From contig NZ_PDJC01000001.1 in the NCBI RefSeq assembly GCF_002563675.1, positions 1,984,001-2,048,000 of the forward strand: DNA of 64,000 nucleotides. The letters are read 5' to 3'. Shown piece by piece: positions 50,675 through 58,775 of this stretch (position 1 is the stretch's first letter; every line of letters begins with the position of its first letter). This DNA is from Propionicimonas paludicola (GTDB taxonomy: Bacteria; Actinomycetota; Actinomycetes; Propionibacteriales; Propionibacteriaceae). Both the position numbers and the translations under genes were made by a program. The notes under the pieces were generated by a model. The model was not told where the DNA came from. It saw nothing but the letters and a program-made list of their open reading frames with translations, and ran no database searches.

Positions 50675-51091
50675 TCAGGCCAGCAGAGCGGCCAGTTTCT
50701 CCAGCGCCTGCTCCCAGCGGTGAGCCAGCGCGGCGGTATCGAAGTAGGCGGGGACGTGTTGATGTCGGACCTCGATCGAGGTCTGGTTGTCACCTTCGGC
50801 CACCAGGTCCACCTCAACGATGGTCTTGGGGGCGTCTTCGGCCACATGCCAACTGAACCGAATCTGTTCCAAGGGGTGGTAGGAGCGGATCACCCCGAAG
50901 GTGCCGTCCGCGGCCTGCCAGCTGTCTCCCTTGTCGCCGAGCTCGGCACCAGGGCCGAGGAGCGCTTCGGCGCCCTCACGGCACGCCAGAGTTTTCCAAA
51001 CTTGCTTGAGAGGTTGGGACACCGACCGACGAATCTCAACGGTGGTGTCCACCGGATTCACGAGCGTGTCGCCCTGACTGATATCAATCAT
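50675..51091 (-). CDS. SRPBCC (AHSA1-like) domain protein
   Basis: A 138-residue START/Bet v 1-like protein. It opens TTVEIRRSVSQPLKQVWKTL, the first strand and helices, continues TFGVIRSYHPLEQIRFSWH and ends in a long helix RWEQALEKLAALL. The ATG at 51091 is preferred to an upstream TTG-like start. Such proteins bind hydrophobic ligands. The 180 bp upstream lead to the hairpin at 51271. Confidence 0.85.
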   Translation of the reverse strand: MIDISQGDTLVNPVDTTVEIRRSVSQPLKQVWKTLACREGAEALLGPGAELGDKGDSWQAADGTFGVIRSYHPLEQIRFSWHVAEDAPKTIVEVDLVAEGDNQTSIEVRHQHVPAYFDTAALAHRWEQALEKLAALLA

Positions 51092-51270
51092 CCTTGGACC
51101 TCGTTCCACTCAGTGGTTCGAAACCCCCCGCCATTGGGGAGTTACCGGCCACCCTACTCACCTTGAGCCGGGATGGAAGAGGGTTGCGGCAACCAGTTCG
51201 GACGCCGCAAATCCTGCTCTGGGGCGTGTCGGTCCCGGCCCGGCGAGTCGCCAGCCGATAGACATATTCC

Positions 51271-51301
51271 AAGCCGGACCAAGTATGAGTTGGTCCGGCT
51301 T
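51271..51301. repeat. Hairpin A, reverse complement of hairpin B
   Basis: A 12-bp stem AAGCCGGACCAA/TTGGTCCGGCTT encloses GTATGAG. The 27 central bases are the exact reverse complement of hairpin B at 51598-51624. It lies upstream of the leftward SRPBCC gene. Confidence 0.85.
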
Positions 51302-51593
51302 CGTGCGTTCTGGAGCCGTCCGTGGGCGTGGCTGGAGAGACAGCTGTGACGGCTGTGACAGACGGGCCGAAACTCGTTCACAATCGCTCAGGAAAGCTCT
51401 TGCGCACCCCTCGCAGACCGGCGTAGAACATAGCTACGCAATCGCGGATGCCGGGTCGAAAGGCACAGCAAACGAGGTGGCGGACGGATGGCAATCGAGA
51501 TCCTCTGAGCCTGCGGAGCAATCTGCGGGAGCCCTCGGACAGGGGCGGATCAGGCGGGCCGCCGGGTTCAGACAGGTTCGGTCTGGACGACTC
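51302..51593. other. Gene-free segment between the two matching hairpins
   Basis: There is no convincing coding frame on either strand; frames here lack start signals and family-like sequence. A short tandem GCTGTGAC repeat is present. I found no tmRNA, RNase P, SRP or riboswitch consensus. The remainder of the gap (51092-51270 and 51629-51776) also shows nothing else. Confidence 0.5.
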
Positions 51594-51628
51594 GAAGGCC
51601 GGACCAACTCATACTTGGTCCGGCCTTC
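51594..51628. repeat. Hairpin B, reverse complement of hairpin A
   Basis: A 14-bp stem GAAGGCCGGACCAA/TTGGTCCGGCCTTC encloses CTCATAC. Read outward toward chaA it is the same sequence as hairpin A read outward toward the SRPBCC gene. Confidence 0.85.
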
Positions 51629-51776
51629 ACCCTTGTCACAGACAAAGGTCCAGCACAGGGCTGCGGCTCTGGCGCCCGCCCCCGCCGACAGCACGGGTGA
51701 CCTGGCCGCCTCCGGTCGCGCCGCCCGTTCGCGACGAGCGAAGCATTGCCCCCTCGGCTCGCAGATGGCGACCACA

Positions 51777-51782
51777 TAGGAT
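51777..51782 (+). promoter_or_regulatory. -10 box TAGGAT of chaA
   Basis: TAGGAT ends six bases before the ATG at 51789; leaderless transcript predicted. This promoter lies downstream of hairpin B, so the hairpin would not be in this transcript. Confidence 0.45.
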
Positions 51783-51788
51783 TCGGGC

Positions 51789-52889
51789 ATGGCGGCACCA
51801 CGGATCACGGCCCTGATGGACTGGACGATCAGCGTCCCGGTGGTGGCAGTCGTGCTGCTGGCAGTCACCTGGGGTGGCCAGCCTCCGGCCTGGCTGCTGG
51901 CCGTGGCCGGCGCCTTCCTGGTCGGTTCGGTGCTGGCCGCCGTCCATCACGCCGAGGTGGTCGCCCATCGAGTCGGCGAGCCGTTCGGGTCGCTGGTGCT
52001 GGCCGTGGCCGTGACCGTGATCGAGGTGGCACTGATCGTCACCTTGATGCTGTCCGGCAAGGGCAACACCACCACTTTGGCCCGGGACACCGTGTTCGCC
52101 GCCGTGATGATCACCATGAACGGGATCGTCGGACTGTCCCTGCTGGTGGCTGCTTCCCGGCACCACCTGGCCGTGTTCAATGCCGAGGGCTCCGGGTCGG
52201 CGCTGGGTACCGTGGTCGCCCTCTCCGGCCTGACTTTGGTGCTGCCGAGGTTCACCACCAGCGAAGCCGGGCCGGTGTTCAGCTCCGAGCAGCTCGCCTT
52301 CGCCGCGGTCGCCTCGCTGGCGCTGTACGGGATGTTCGTGTTCACTCAGACCATCCGGCACCGGGACTTCTTCCTGCCCACCGGCACCGACGGCACTCCC
52401 CTCGACGAGGACGTCCACGCTGAGCCACCGACCCTGGCCGCCACCTTCACCAGCCTGGCCGCCCTGCTGGTGGCCCTGATCGCCGTGGTGGGCCTGACCA
52501 AGGTCGAGTCGCCGGCGATCGAGTCCGGCGTCCAGGCGCTCGGGTTCCCGCATACCGTCGTGGGCGTGGTGATCGCCTTGATGGTCCTGCTGCCCGAGTC
52601 GATCGCGGCCGTGAAGGCGGCCGGACGCAACCGCGTCCAGACCAGCATGAACCTCGCCTACGGCTCGGCCATGGCCTCGATCGGGCTGACCATCCCGACC
52701 ATCGCCATCGCCTCGATCTGGATCCCGGACAAGCTGTCGTTGGGCCTGGAGCCCACCCAGATGGTGCTGCTGCTGATCTCGGCCGTGGTCGCCGTGCTCA
52801 CCGTCACTCCGGGCCGGGCCAAGACGCTGCAGGGCTGGGTGCACCTGTCACTGCTGGCCGCCTACCTGTTCTTGTCGGTTCGCCCCTGA
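51789..52889 (+). CDS. chaA: Calcium/proton antiporter (ChaA-like)
   Basis: A 366-residue CaCA-superfamily exchanger with about 11 helices. The first alpha repeat is VGEPFGSLVLAVAVTVIEVALIV and the second is VIALMVLLPESIAAVKAAGRNRVQTSMNLAYGSAMASIGLTIP, each with the ion-site Glu. It exports Ca2+ (and possibly Na+/K+) in exchange for protons. Monocistronic; the glycosylase gene ends 7 bp away on the opposite strand. Confidence 0.93.
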   Translation: MAAPRITALMDWTISVPVVAVVLLAVTWGGQPPAWLLAVAGAFLVGSVLAAVHHAEVVAHRVGEPFGSLVLAVAVTVIEVALIVTLMLSGKGNTTTLARDTVFAAVMITMNGIVGLSLLVAASRHHLAVFNAEGSGSALGTVVALSGLTLVLPRFTTSEAGPVFSSEQLAFAAVASLALYGMFVFTQTIRHRDFFLPTGTDGTPLDEDVHAEPPTLAATFTSLAALLVALIAVVGLTKVESPAIESGVQALGFPHTVVGVVIALMVLLPESIAAVKAAGRNRVQTSMNLAYGSAMASIGLTIPTIAIASIWIPDKLSLGLEPTQMVLLLISAVVAVLTVTPGRAKTLQGWVHLSLLAAYLFLSVRP

Positions 52890-52896
52890 ACCGAGC

Positions 52897-53490
52897 TCAC
52901 CAGTCCAGGCGACCGGCCACGATTCGCGGGCTTCGCCGATAGGCCGAGACCGTCAGATCGCCGGCCGCCCAGAACCGCCACGGCCGCTGGTGGCCCACGC
53001 TCACCCCGACCCGCGGCCCGCTGACCACCTCCACCGGTTCGCCCGGCACCAGCACCAATGCGTCCGGCGCGGCTTCGGCGACGATTGGACGCCGGTTGTC
53101 GGCCAGCGTCCAGCCGAAGACCCGGCCCAGGTTCCCCGGACCGCGGGCCAGTGCCACATCGCTCACCCCCGGACGCCGCCGACGCGCGACCGAGATGCCG
53201 GCCACCACCTCACCGGCCCGGAACAGCACTGCCGAGCCACCCCCGGGTCGGCCGCAGACCAGGTTCCCGCAGATGTGCAGCCCGTGTGACCGATAGCAGT
53301 ACAAGGTACCCGGATCGCCGAACAGGGCCAGGTTCACCGGACGCGGCCCGCGCCAGGCATGAGAGGCCGGATCGTCCTGGCCGGAGTAGGCCTCGACCTC
53401 GGTGAGCCGCACGGTGATCTCCCCATCGCGCAGCAGTGCCCCGACCAGCAGCGGCGCCAGCTTCTCCGCGGACAGTTCGACGTCGATCAC
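52897..53490 (-). CDS. 3-methyladenine DNA glycosylase (AAG/MPG family)
   Basis: A 197-residue monofunctional glycosylase for alkylated purines. The catalytic Glu is in TEVEAYSGQDDPASHAWRG, the DNA-intercalating region is YCYRSHGLHICGNLV, and ALARGPGNLGRVFG and PWRFWAAGDLTVS complete the pattern. The GTG start at 53490 precedes IDVELSAEKLAP, the usual N-terminus. The upstream frame extension (to 53565) is not protein-like. Confidence 0.92.
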   Translation of the reverse strand: MIDVELSAEKLAPLLVGALLRDGEITVRLTEVEAYSGQDDPASHAWRGPRPVNLALFGDPGTLYCYRSHGLHICGNLVCGRPGGGSAVLFRAGEVVAGISVARRRRPGVSDVALARGPGNLGRVFGWTLADNRRPIVAEAAPDALVLVPGEPVEVVSGPRVGVSVGHQRPWRFWAAGDLTVSAYRRSPRIVAGRLDW

Positions 53491-53535
53491 CGGGACAGCC
53501 TCCCGCCTGAGGCAGCCGTCCCGCTGCGGTGGCGC

Positions 53536-53541
53536 TAACCT
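53536..53541 (+). promoter_or_regulatory. -10 box TAACCT of the lipoprotein gene
   Basis: TAACCT ends six bases before the GTG at 53548; leaderless message predicted. Confidence 0.45.
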
Positions 53542-53547
53542 CGATGG

Positions 53548-54492
53548 GTGCACAACCACTCCCACCGGCTATCGGCCTGCCTTGTTCTGGCCGCGATGCT
53601 GCTGGCGGGCTGCACCCCCGCATCCCTGACTCCGTCCACCCCACCGAAGGCGGTGGTCAGCGCCAGCCCCAGCCCGACCGCAAGCGCGATCGACTTCACT
53701 CGGGTCGGTGCGGCGCGGAACATGATCGACCAGCTGATCGCCGCGGCCGGCTCCGATGAGCTGCTGATGGCGGAGGTGACCGCCGACACCGTGCAGATCG
53801 GCGTCCTGAAGAACGGCCAGGCCTCGACCTGGGCCTATCGGGACGGGACCGTGGGCAAGGTGATCGGCGATCTCACCTATGTGAACCAGGCGACCTTCGA
53901 CATCAGTCGGTTCAACATCGACAATGTCGGGGCCATCTTCGACGCCGCTGCCGCGGTCTCCGGTTCCTCCCAGGACCAGGCCCTGAACATCGTCGACAAT
54001 GCCGGCGGGGACGTGGTCATGTCCGTCACCACGGTCCCGGAGACGAAGACCGTCTTCTTCAACCCGAACGGCAGCCTGCTCAAGCTGCTCGACTTCGACA
54101 ACGTCGACAGCATCCAGACCGGGCTCGAAGAAGCTCTCGGGATCCGGACCCTGGTCTACTCGATCACGATCTCGGCGAGCCAGGGCGTCCAGGTGGTCTG
54201 CACCGGAGGCACCAACCGGCTCGTCCATCGCAGCCGCGGCCTGCGCGTCCCGGTGACCGCCGTGACCATCCCGGGAACCCGCGACCTGCCGGAGTTCTCC
54301 GCCACCAAGGTGGATCCGGTCACCATCTGGCGGGTGGTCCACAGCCTGCGGGATGGCAAGAGGGCGGCGGTGGACGCAGACTGGAAAGTGGTCATCGACG
54401 ATCGGGAAGGCCACGGGACGGCCCGCATGCACTTCAGCGTCGGCAGCCTGAACGTGACCACCACTCTGGGTGGCGTCACTCTCAGCGAATGA
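53548..54492 (+). CDS. Exported lipoprotein of unknown function
   Basis: A 314-residue lipoprotein. The signal is HRLSACLVLAAMLLAGC with lipobox LAGC, followed by a Thr/Pro/Ser linker. The mature domain alternates strands and helices (VAEVTADTVQIGVLKNGQASTWAYRDG-like region) as in secreted actinobacterial proteins with PepSY- or LppX-like folds, though I do not recognise the family. The 3' end overlaps the opposing methyltransferase gene by 11 bp. Confidence 0.8.
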   Translation: MHNHSHRLSACLVLAAMLLAGCTPASLTPSTPPKAVVSASPSPTASAIDFTRVGAARNMIDQLIAAAGSDELLMAEVTADTVQIGVLKNGQASTWAYRDGTVGKVIGDLTYVNQATFDISRFNIDNVGAIFDAAAAVSGSSQDQALNIVDNAGGDVVMSVTTVPETKTVFFNPNGSLLKLLDFDNVDSIQTGLEEALGIRTLVYSITISASQGVQVVCTGGTNRLVHRSRGLRVPVTAVTIPGTRDLPEFSATKVDPVTIWRVVHSLRDGKRAAVDADWKVVIDDREGHGTARMHFSVGSLNVTTTLGGVTLSE

Positions 54493-55519
54493 TCTGGGCC
54501 AGCCGCTCCTCGGGCGCGCTGACCAGCAGATACTCGACGTTGCGTTCCGGTCCGGCCTCACCGACCCGGCGTCCGTCGGGCGAGAAGACGCCCAGCCGCT
54601 GACCGATGTAGCGCTTGGTGTCATAGGCGAGCACCGCCACCGGGTTGCCCCGAGCCTGGCAGAACTCCTGCAGTTGGGGCAGCGGCACGAAACCCTCATT
54701 GCTGAACGAGACCACCACCGTCTCGGCCCTGGCTTCGGCAATCACCGCGGCCAACGCCTCGGGCATCCGGCGCTTGGAGTTGAAGGCGCTACGGGTCTCC
54801 TCGTCGCGGGCGTCCACCCGCTTGCAGGCGATCCCGTAGTGCGCCGGTGAGTCCCAGCGAACCAGGGTCTCCCAGACGTGGTAGTTGGTGAAGTAGCGAT
54901 GCTGGTTGTAGGGCGGGTCCAGGTAGGCCAGGTCGACCGGCTCCAGTTCTGCCACGAGCTCCAGGGCATCGCCCCGGATCGCCTTCCCGGTGCCCGGGGT
55001 GAGTTCGGGTGCGCTCAGCCGCAGCGGACGCAGCGCCCGCGGCGCCCACTGCTTGAGGTAGGCCATCTGCAGCCCCAGCGTCGAGTCGACCCGGTCGGCC
55101 GCCTCGAGCAACGACGTCAGCAACACCGGACGGAGCCAGTGGTCGGCGTAGAGATCGTCGATCCCCTGTCGGATCGCATCGATCCGGACCCCGTTGTCGG
55201 GGTGGAAGTAGCGGGCCTGCTCACAGAAGACCTCGGTGACGTAGCCGCGCCGATCCGGCAGGGCAGACAGCCGGGCCAGGGCCTCGTCCACTTCGGCGGG
55301 ATCGACCGCGTCCGCGTCGAGTTCGACGTAGCACTTGGCCAGGACCTCGGAGTAGGCGGCGGTGTCGACGCAGGCCACCCAGCCACCGAGACGGCAGAAC
55401 TCCTGTGCCACCCGAGTAGTGCCGGTGAACAGGTCCAACGCAGTCTGGGCGCCGGACTGGCTGAAGAGCCGGCCCAACTCACCCACCAGGCGCCGCTTGG
55501 AGCCCAGGTACTTGATCAA
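54482..55519 (-). CDS. D12-class N6-adenine DNA methyltransferase, solitary
   Basis: A protein of about 345 residues. IKYLGSKRRLVGELGRLF is the Dam-like motif X, DLFTGTTRVAQEF is motif I (SAM binding), and YLDPPYNQHRY is the catalytic DPPY motif. No restriction enzyme or specificity gene is adjacent, so it is an orphan. The start is uncertain: the TTG at 55519 has no ribosome site, and in-frame codons upstream read RYVDPTLIKYLGSK, which looks conserved, up to a stop at 55597, without ATG/GTG. A rarer start such as CTG at 55561 is possible. The recognition site cannot be predicted. Confidence 0.87.
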   Translation of the reverse strand: MIKYLGSKRRLVGELGRLFSQSGAQTALDLFTGTTRVAQEFCRLGGWVACVDTAAYSEVLAKCYVELDADAVDPAEVDEALARLSALPDRRGYVTEVFCEQARYFHPDNGVRIDAIRQGIDDLYADHWLRPVLLTSLLEAADRVDSTLGLQMAYLKQWAPRALRPLRLSAPELTPGTGKAIRGDALELVAELEPVDLAYLDPPYNQHRYFTNYHVWETLVRWDSPAHYGIACKRVDARDEETRSAFNSKRRMPEALAAVIAEARAETVVVSFSNEGFVPLPQLQEFCQARGNPVAVLAYDTKRYIGQRLGVFSPDGRRVGEAGPERNVEYLLVSAPEERLAQIIR

Positions 55520-55703
55520 AGTGGGATCGACGTACCGTGACGTCCAGACTGCCGACGGCAGCCTGCCTTCTGGTCGTGGCGCTTCATTCGTCCCCTACCT
55601 GGCTGGTGTGCACCGAAGCATATGCTCCCGGCTTTGGTTACTGGTGGGTTACCTGCGGGCGCGGCCACTTGGGCGGGGGTGGTCGCTGCGACATGATGGA
55701 TCG

Positions 55704-56399
55704 ATGCGGATCATCGGGGTTGAGGTGGCCGGCGGTCTGCCGGTTCTCAACGTGGACCTCGAACACGGGGCCGATCCGCATCGACTGGCCTGGGAGAGCG
55801 GCTTTCGGATCGTCCGGCTGCTCTCCGCGAACGGCTCGGCGCCGGACGTCACCCTGACCGCTCAAGTCTCCCGCCACGGACGCAGCGCAGAGCTACCCGC
55901 CGCCAAGCCACGCTCCCTCGACTTCACCGACGAGCCGGCCACCTCACCGATCGTCCGGCAGCGGTTGGCCGCCTACGGCGTCGTACTGTCCGAGCGCGGC
56001 CTGCTGGCCACTCAGTTCTCCGACCTCACGGCGGTGCCCAACCTGTGGGGACTGCCCGGCGGTGGGATCGACCCCGGGGAGAGCCCGGCGCAGGCCCTGA
56101 TCCGCGAGGTGATCGAGGAGACCGGGCAGCAACTGGAGATCCGCCAACTGCTGGATGTGCAGACCGACCACTGGATCGGACGCTCCCCCAGCCAAGTGAT
56201 GGAGGACTTCCACGCCGTCCGGATCATCTACGCGGCCTACAGCCCCGATGCCGGCGACCCGGTGGTGAACGATGTGGGCGGGACGACCGCCGACGCCGCC
56301 TGGGTGAGTCTGGACGCCTGGTCGGAGTGGCCATGGACGTCCGGGGCCCGGGTGCTGCTGGAGCGCCACCTGGCCGACCTCACCGCCGGCCTGGGCTGA
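55704..56399 (+). CDS. Nudix hydrolase
   Basis: A 231-residue protein. The Nudix box is at about residues 125-147 (GGGIDPGE, then RE and EETG in the REVIEETGQQ segment); all Mg-binding glutamates are present, with Gln at the last hydrophobic place. The N-terminal 85 residues are an additional beta domain of unknown function, and TAQVSRHGRSAELPAAKPRS lies between. The ATG at 55704 was chosen over a long upstream frame because of the motif spacing. The diphosphate substrate is unknown. Confidence 0.87.
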   Translation: MRIIGVEVAGGLPVLNVDLEHGADPHRLAWESGFRIVRLLSANGSAPDVTLTAQVSRHGRSAELPAAKPRSLDFTDEPATSPIVRQRLAAYGVVLSERGLLATQFSDLTAVPNLWGLPGGGIDPGESPAQALIREVIEETGQQLEIRQLLDVQTDHWIGRSPSQVMEDFHAVRIIYAAYSPDAGDPVVNDVGGTTADAAWVSLDAWSEWPWTSGARVLLERHLADLTAGLG

Positions 56400-56416
56400 A
56401 CTCGTCCGAACGCAGC

Positions 56417-56477
56417 AGTCCCCGCCCGGAGACCGGACGGGGACTGAGGCTGGGTGGACGGTGATGGACCGTCCCCG
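56417..56477. terminator. Overlapping hairpins between convergent Nudix and Bax-inhibitor genes
   Basis: AGTCCCCG (56417-56424) pairs with CGGGGACT (56438-56445), and GGACGGT (56456-56462) with ACCGTCC (56468-56474). CGGGGAC can alternatively pair with GTCCCCG at 56471. The second hairpin is a diverged copy of the repeat in the M18 gene and at 45.1 kb. Confidence 0.65.
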
Positions 56478-56479
56478 GG

Positions 56480-57304
56480 CTAGTTGCGGTTGAAGTAGCT
56501 GAGCAGGCGGAGCAGCTCGAGGTAGAGCCAGACCAGAGTGACGGTCAGGCCGAAGGCGCCTCGCCAGGACTCCGAAGCCACCGCACCCTGGGCGATGCCC
56601 TGCTCGATGAAGTCGAAGTCCAGGATCAGGTTGAACACGGCCAGGCCGACGCCGATCGCTGAGGCCGCCAGGGCCCAGCCGGTCATGTTGCCGGCCGTGA
56701 TGAAGGACATCCCGAAGAAGGACAGCACCAGGTTCACCAGCAGCACGCCGGCGTAGGCCATGGTCCCGATCGCGACCATCTGGCGGAATCGGCCGCTGAC
56801 CTTGATCCGGAAGTACTTGTAGGCACCCAGGGTGGCCGCGGCGGCGACCAGCGTGCCGAGCACGGCGGCCGGCAGGATCCCGTTGCCAAAGAGGTAGGCG
56901 TAGATGTAGCTGACCCCGCCGACGAACACGCCCTCGATGGCGGCATAGGCCAGGACGAAGCCGGGGTTCACCTTCCGGCGCAGGCTGACCACCATGGCCG
57001 CACCGAAAGCGACCAGAGCCGCCACGATGGTGGCGACACTGAGCCCGGGCAGCGGAATCAGCCCGGTGTTGGCGGCGAAGAAGGTGAGCGCGGCGACCAC
57101 GGTGACCAGGCCGAGCGTGATCGCAGTCTTGGTGATCACGTCGTCCAGAGTCATCCGGCCGGCGGGCACGTCCGGCTGACCGAACTGCGCGGCGTTCACG
57201 TCACCCTGTCCCGGGGCGTAGGTCTGGTACTGGCTGTAGCTCTGCACCGGCGCGGTCTGCCAGGCGTCCGGCTTGGAAAGGACCGGGTTGCTGCTGCGGG
57301 CCAT
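56480..57304 (-). CDS. Bax inhibitor-1/YccA family membrane protein
   Basis: A 274-residue protein with seven membrane helices. The N-terminal 60 residues are polar (SYSQYQTYAPGQGDVNA). The family pattern is present in GLIPLPGLSVATIVAALVAF and YAAIEGVFVGGVSYIYAYLFG, with the C-terminal DFDFIEQGIAQGA (Asp pair used by BI-1 as a pH-sensitive Ca2+ leak). The ATG at 57304 has GGAGGAG upstream. It is not linked to an operon. Confidence 0.92.
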   Translation of the reverse strand: MARSSNPVLSKPDAWQTAPVQSYSQYQTYAPGQGDVNAAQFGQPDVPAGRMTLDDVITKTAITLGLVTVVAALTFFAANTGLIPLPGLSVATIVAALVAFGAAMVVSLRRKVNPGFVLAYAAIEGVFVGGVSYIYAYLFGNGILPAAVLGTLVAAAATLGAYKYFRIKVSGRFRQMVAIGTMAYAGVLLVNLVLSFFGMSFITAGNMTGWALAASAIGVGLAVFNLILDFDFIEQGIAQGAVASESWRGAFGLTVTLVWLYLELLRLLSYFNRN

Positions 57305-57456
57305 CGTCTTTCTCCTCCTTGGGTTGGCGGCGGCGTGCCGTCGTCGTCTTCCATGGTAGGCAACGCTCAACCGGTCTGGCTGTGTTCCGTCCCTGAGAAC
57401 TCCCCTAGCCAACCCCTACCTCGCCACAACCCGAGCCGCCCAGGTCAGACAACCGG

Positions 57457-57530
57457 TGCCCCCAATGGGATTCGAACCCATACTTGGGCGGGTTTAAGCC
57501 GCCTGCCTCTACCGGTTGGGCCATGGGGGC
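57457..57530 (-). tRNA. tRNA with anticodon UAA (Leu-type by anticodon) and short variable arm
   Basis: On the minus strand a complete 74-base cloverleaf is present. The acceptor GCCCCCA pairs with TGGGGGC, the D-arm has GG, the anticodon stem is GGCGG/CCGCC with loop CTTAAAC, the variable loop is five bases, and the T arm ATGGG-TTCGAAT-CCCAT is standard. The discriminator is A and CCA is not encoded. The anticodon UAA would read UUA (Leu), but tRNA-Leu normally has a long variable arm, which this lacks. Confidence 0.88.
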
Positions 57531-57543
57531 CTGGCTGAGGAGT

Positions 57544-58086
57544 CTATTCGGCGGCTTGGTCCGCCGTGGCCGGTTCGGCGCCGGCGCCGCGGCAGGGTCG
57601 CGCCCAGAACTCGCCGAGTCGTTCCAGCGCCTCATCGCCCAACGGGTTCACGCCTGGTCCGGCGGCCAACGAGTGAGCGACCAGGACGTGCAGGCACTTC
57701 ACCCGCTCCGGCATCCCGCCGGCGCTGATCCCGGCGATCTCGGGCACCTCGCCGAGCCGAGCCCGGTCGTCCAGGTAGGCCTGATGGGCCCCCCGATAGT
57801 CGGCCGCAAGTTCCGGATCGGTGAGGAGGCGCTCCGACATCTCGGTCATCAGCCCGCTGGCCTCCAGAGTCGAGCAACCGGACGTGGCTCGCTGACAGGT
57901 CAGGTAGTAGGTGGTCGGGAACGGGGTGCCGTCCGGCAGCCGCGGGCTGGTCGCCACCACGCCCGGCTTGCCGCAGGGGCACCGCCAGGCGACGCCGACC
58001 GCGCCGCGAGGCTCTCGTCCGAGTTGGGCGTGGATCGCCTCCCGGTCGGCTTCGGTGATCGGTTCCAGCTCAGGCATGTGCGCCAT
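57544..58086 (-). CDS. DUF501 protein
   Basis: A 180-residue protein. The family features are the opening EADREAIHAQLGREPRGAVGVAWRCPCGKPGVV, PFPTTYYLTCQRATSGCSTLEASGLM and the terminal GMPERVKCLHVLVAHSLAAGPGVNPLGDEAL. Conserved Cys residues suggest a metal site. The gene stands beside ftsB and eno as in M. tuberculosis (Rv1023-1025) and probably has a housekeeping role that is not defined. The tRNA lies 13 bp downstream. Confidence 0.9.
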   Translation of the reverse strand: MAHMPELEPITEADREAIHAQLGREPRGAVGVAWRCPCGKPGVVATSPRLPDGTPFPTTYYLTCQRATSGCSTLEASGLMTEMSERLLTDPELAADYRGAHQAYLDDRARLGEVPEIAGISAGGMPERVKCLHVLVAHSLAAGPGVNPLGDEALERLGEFWARPCRGAGAEPATADQAAE

Positions 58087-58109
58087 TGTCCCATGGGGGA
58101 CGAGGCGGC

Positions 58110-58676
58110 TCAGCGCCGGGTGACCTTGCGGGCCGGGGCGTCGGCGGTCTCGATCGAACCGAGCATCCGATCCCACCAGACCGGGGTGCGCTCGCCTTGG
58201 GCCAGCCCTCGTTCGGACTCCAGGGTCACTCCCCCGCCGATCGGCTGCCCGTCGGCTCCGACCACCCGATAGCCGGTCTCTCCCGGCATCACCCAGCCGA
58301 GCCGGGCCCGGGCCTGAGTGCGGACATAGTCCGGATCGTTCCAGCGGCTGAGTTCGGCCTCCAGGTCGGCCACCTGTGCGGTGCGGTCCCGGATCTGCTG
58401 CTCGGCCACCGCCAGATCGTGTTGCTGGCCCAGGTAGATCTGCAGCGAGCCACCGTAGGACAGCGCGAGCACCACCAGCACCAGGCCCAAGACCATGGCT
58501 CGGCGGGTCACCCGCAGGCCCCGCAGCCAGATGGCCGGAGTGCTGATCGCGGTGGTCGGTTCGCTCGGGCTCACCGGGGCCGAGTCGGCGCTGCGCGCAG
58601 TCGTCCGGGTACGCCGCTGCTGCGGACGCCCTGGTCCAGCGCTACCGCCCCGCGGTCCGCGCGAGCCACCTGCCAT
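58110..58676 (-). CDS. ftsB: FtsB/DivIC-like septum formation protein
   Basis: A 188-residue bitopic protein. The N-terminal 50 residues are disordered, with one membrane helix at about 60-80 (VLGLVLVVLALSYGGSL). A coiled coil (HDLAVAEQQIRDRTAQVADLEAEL) and the conserved DPDYVRTQARARLGWVMPGETGYRVV follow. It acts at the divisome with FtsL and FtsQ. GGAGG precedes the ATG at 58676. The gene order matches Rv1024. Confidence 0.92.
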   Translation of the reverse strand: MAGGSRGPRGGSAGPGRPQQRRTRTTARSADSAPVSPSEPTTAISTPAIWLRGLRVTRRAMVLGLVLVVLALSYGGSLQIYLGQQHDLAVAEQQIRDRTAQVADLEAELSRWNDPDYVRTQARARLGWVMPGETGYRVVGADGQPIGGGVTLESERGLAQGERTPVWWDRMLGSIETADAPARKVTRR

Positions 58677-58762
58677 CGGCCACCTCCAATCGCGTTCCAG
58701 GATAGGTGGCGCTCGGCCGTGGTCAGCTTGCCGACTCGCCCACGCGGTGAGGCAAGCCCGGT

Positions 58763-58768
58763 TAGGCT
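58763..58768 (+). promoter_or_regulatory. -10 box TAGGCT of the coiled-coil protein gene
   Basis: TAGGCT ends seven bases before the GTG at 58776. Confidence 0.5.
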
Positions 58769-58775
58769 CAACTGG

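Noticed and set aside
51302-51593. Possible tmRNA, RNase P RNA, SRP RNA or manganese riboswitch in the segment before chaA.
   Set aside because: None of the consensus elements I know for these RNAs is visible; the segment remains unassigned.
51271-51628. Insertion sequence or composite transposon bounded by the two hairpins.
   Set aside because: There is no transposase frame between them and no clear target-site duplication, so I only report it as a possible non-autonomous element.
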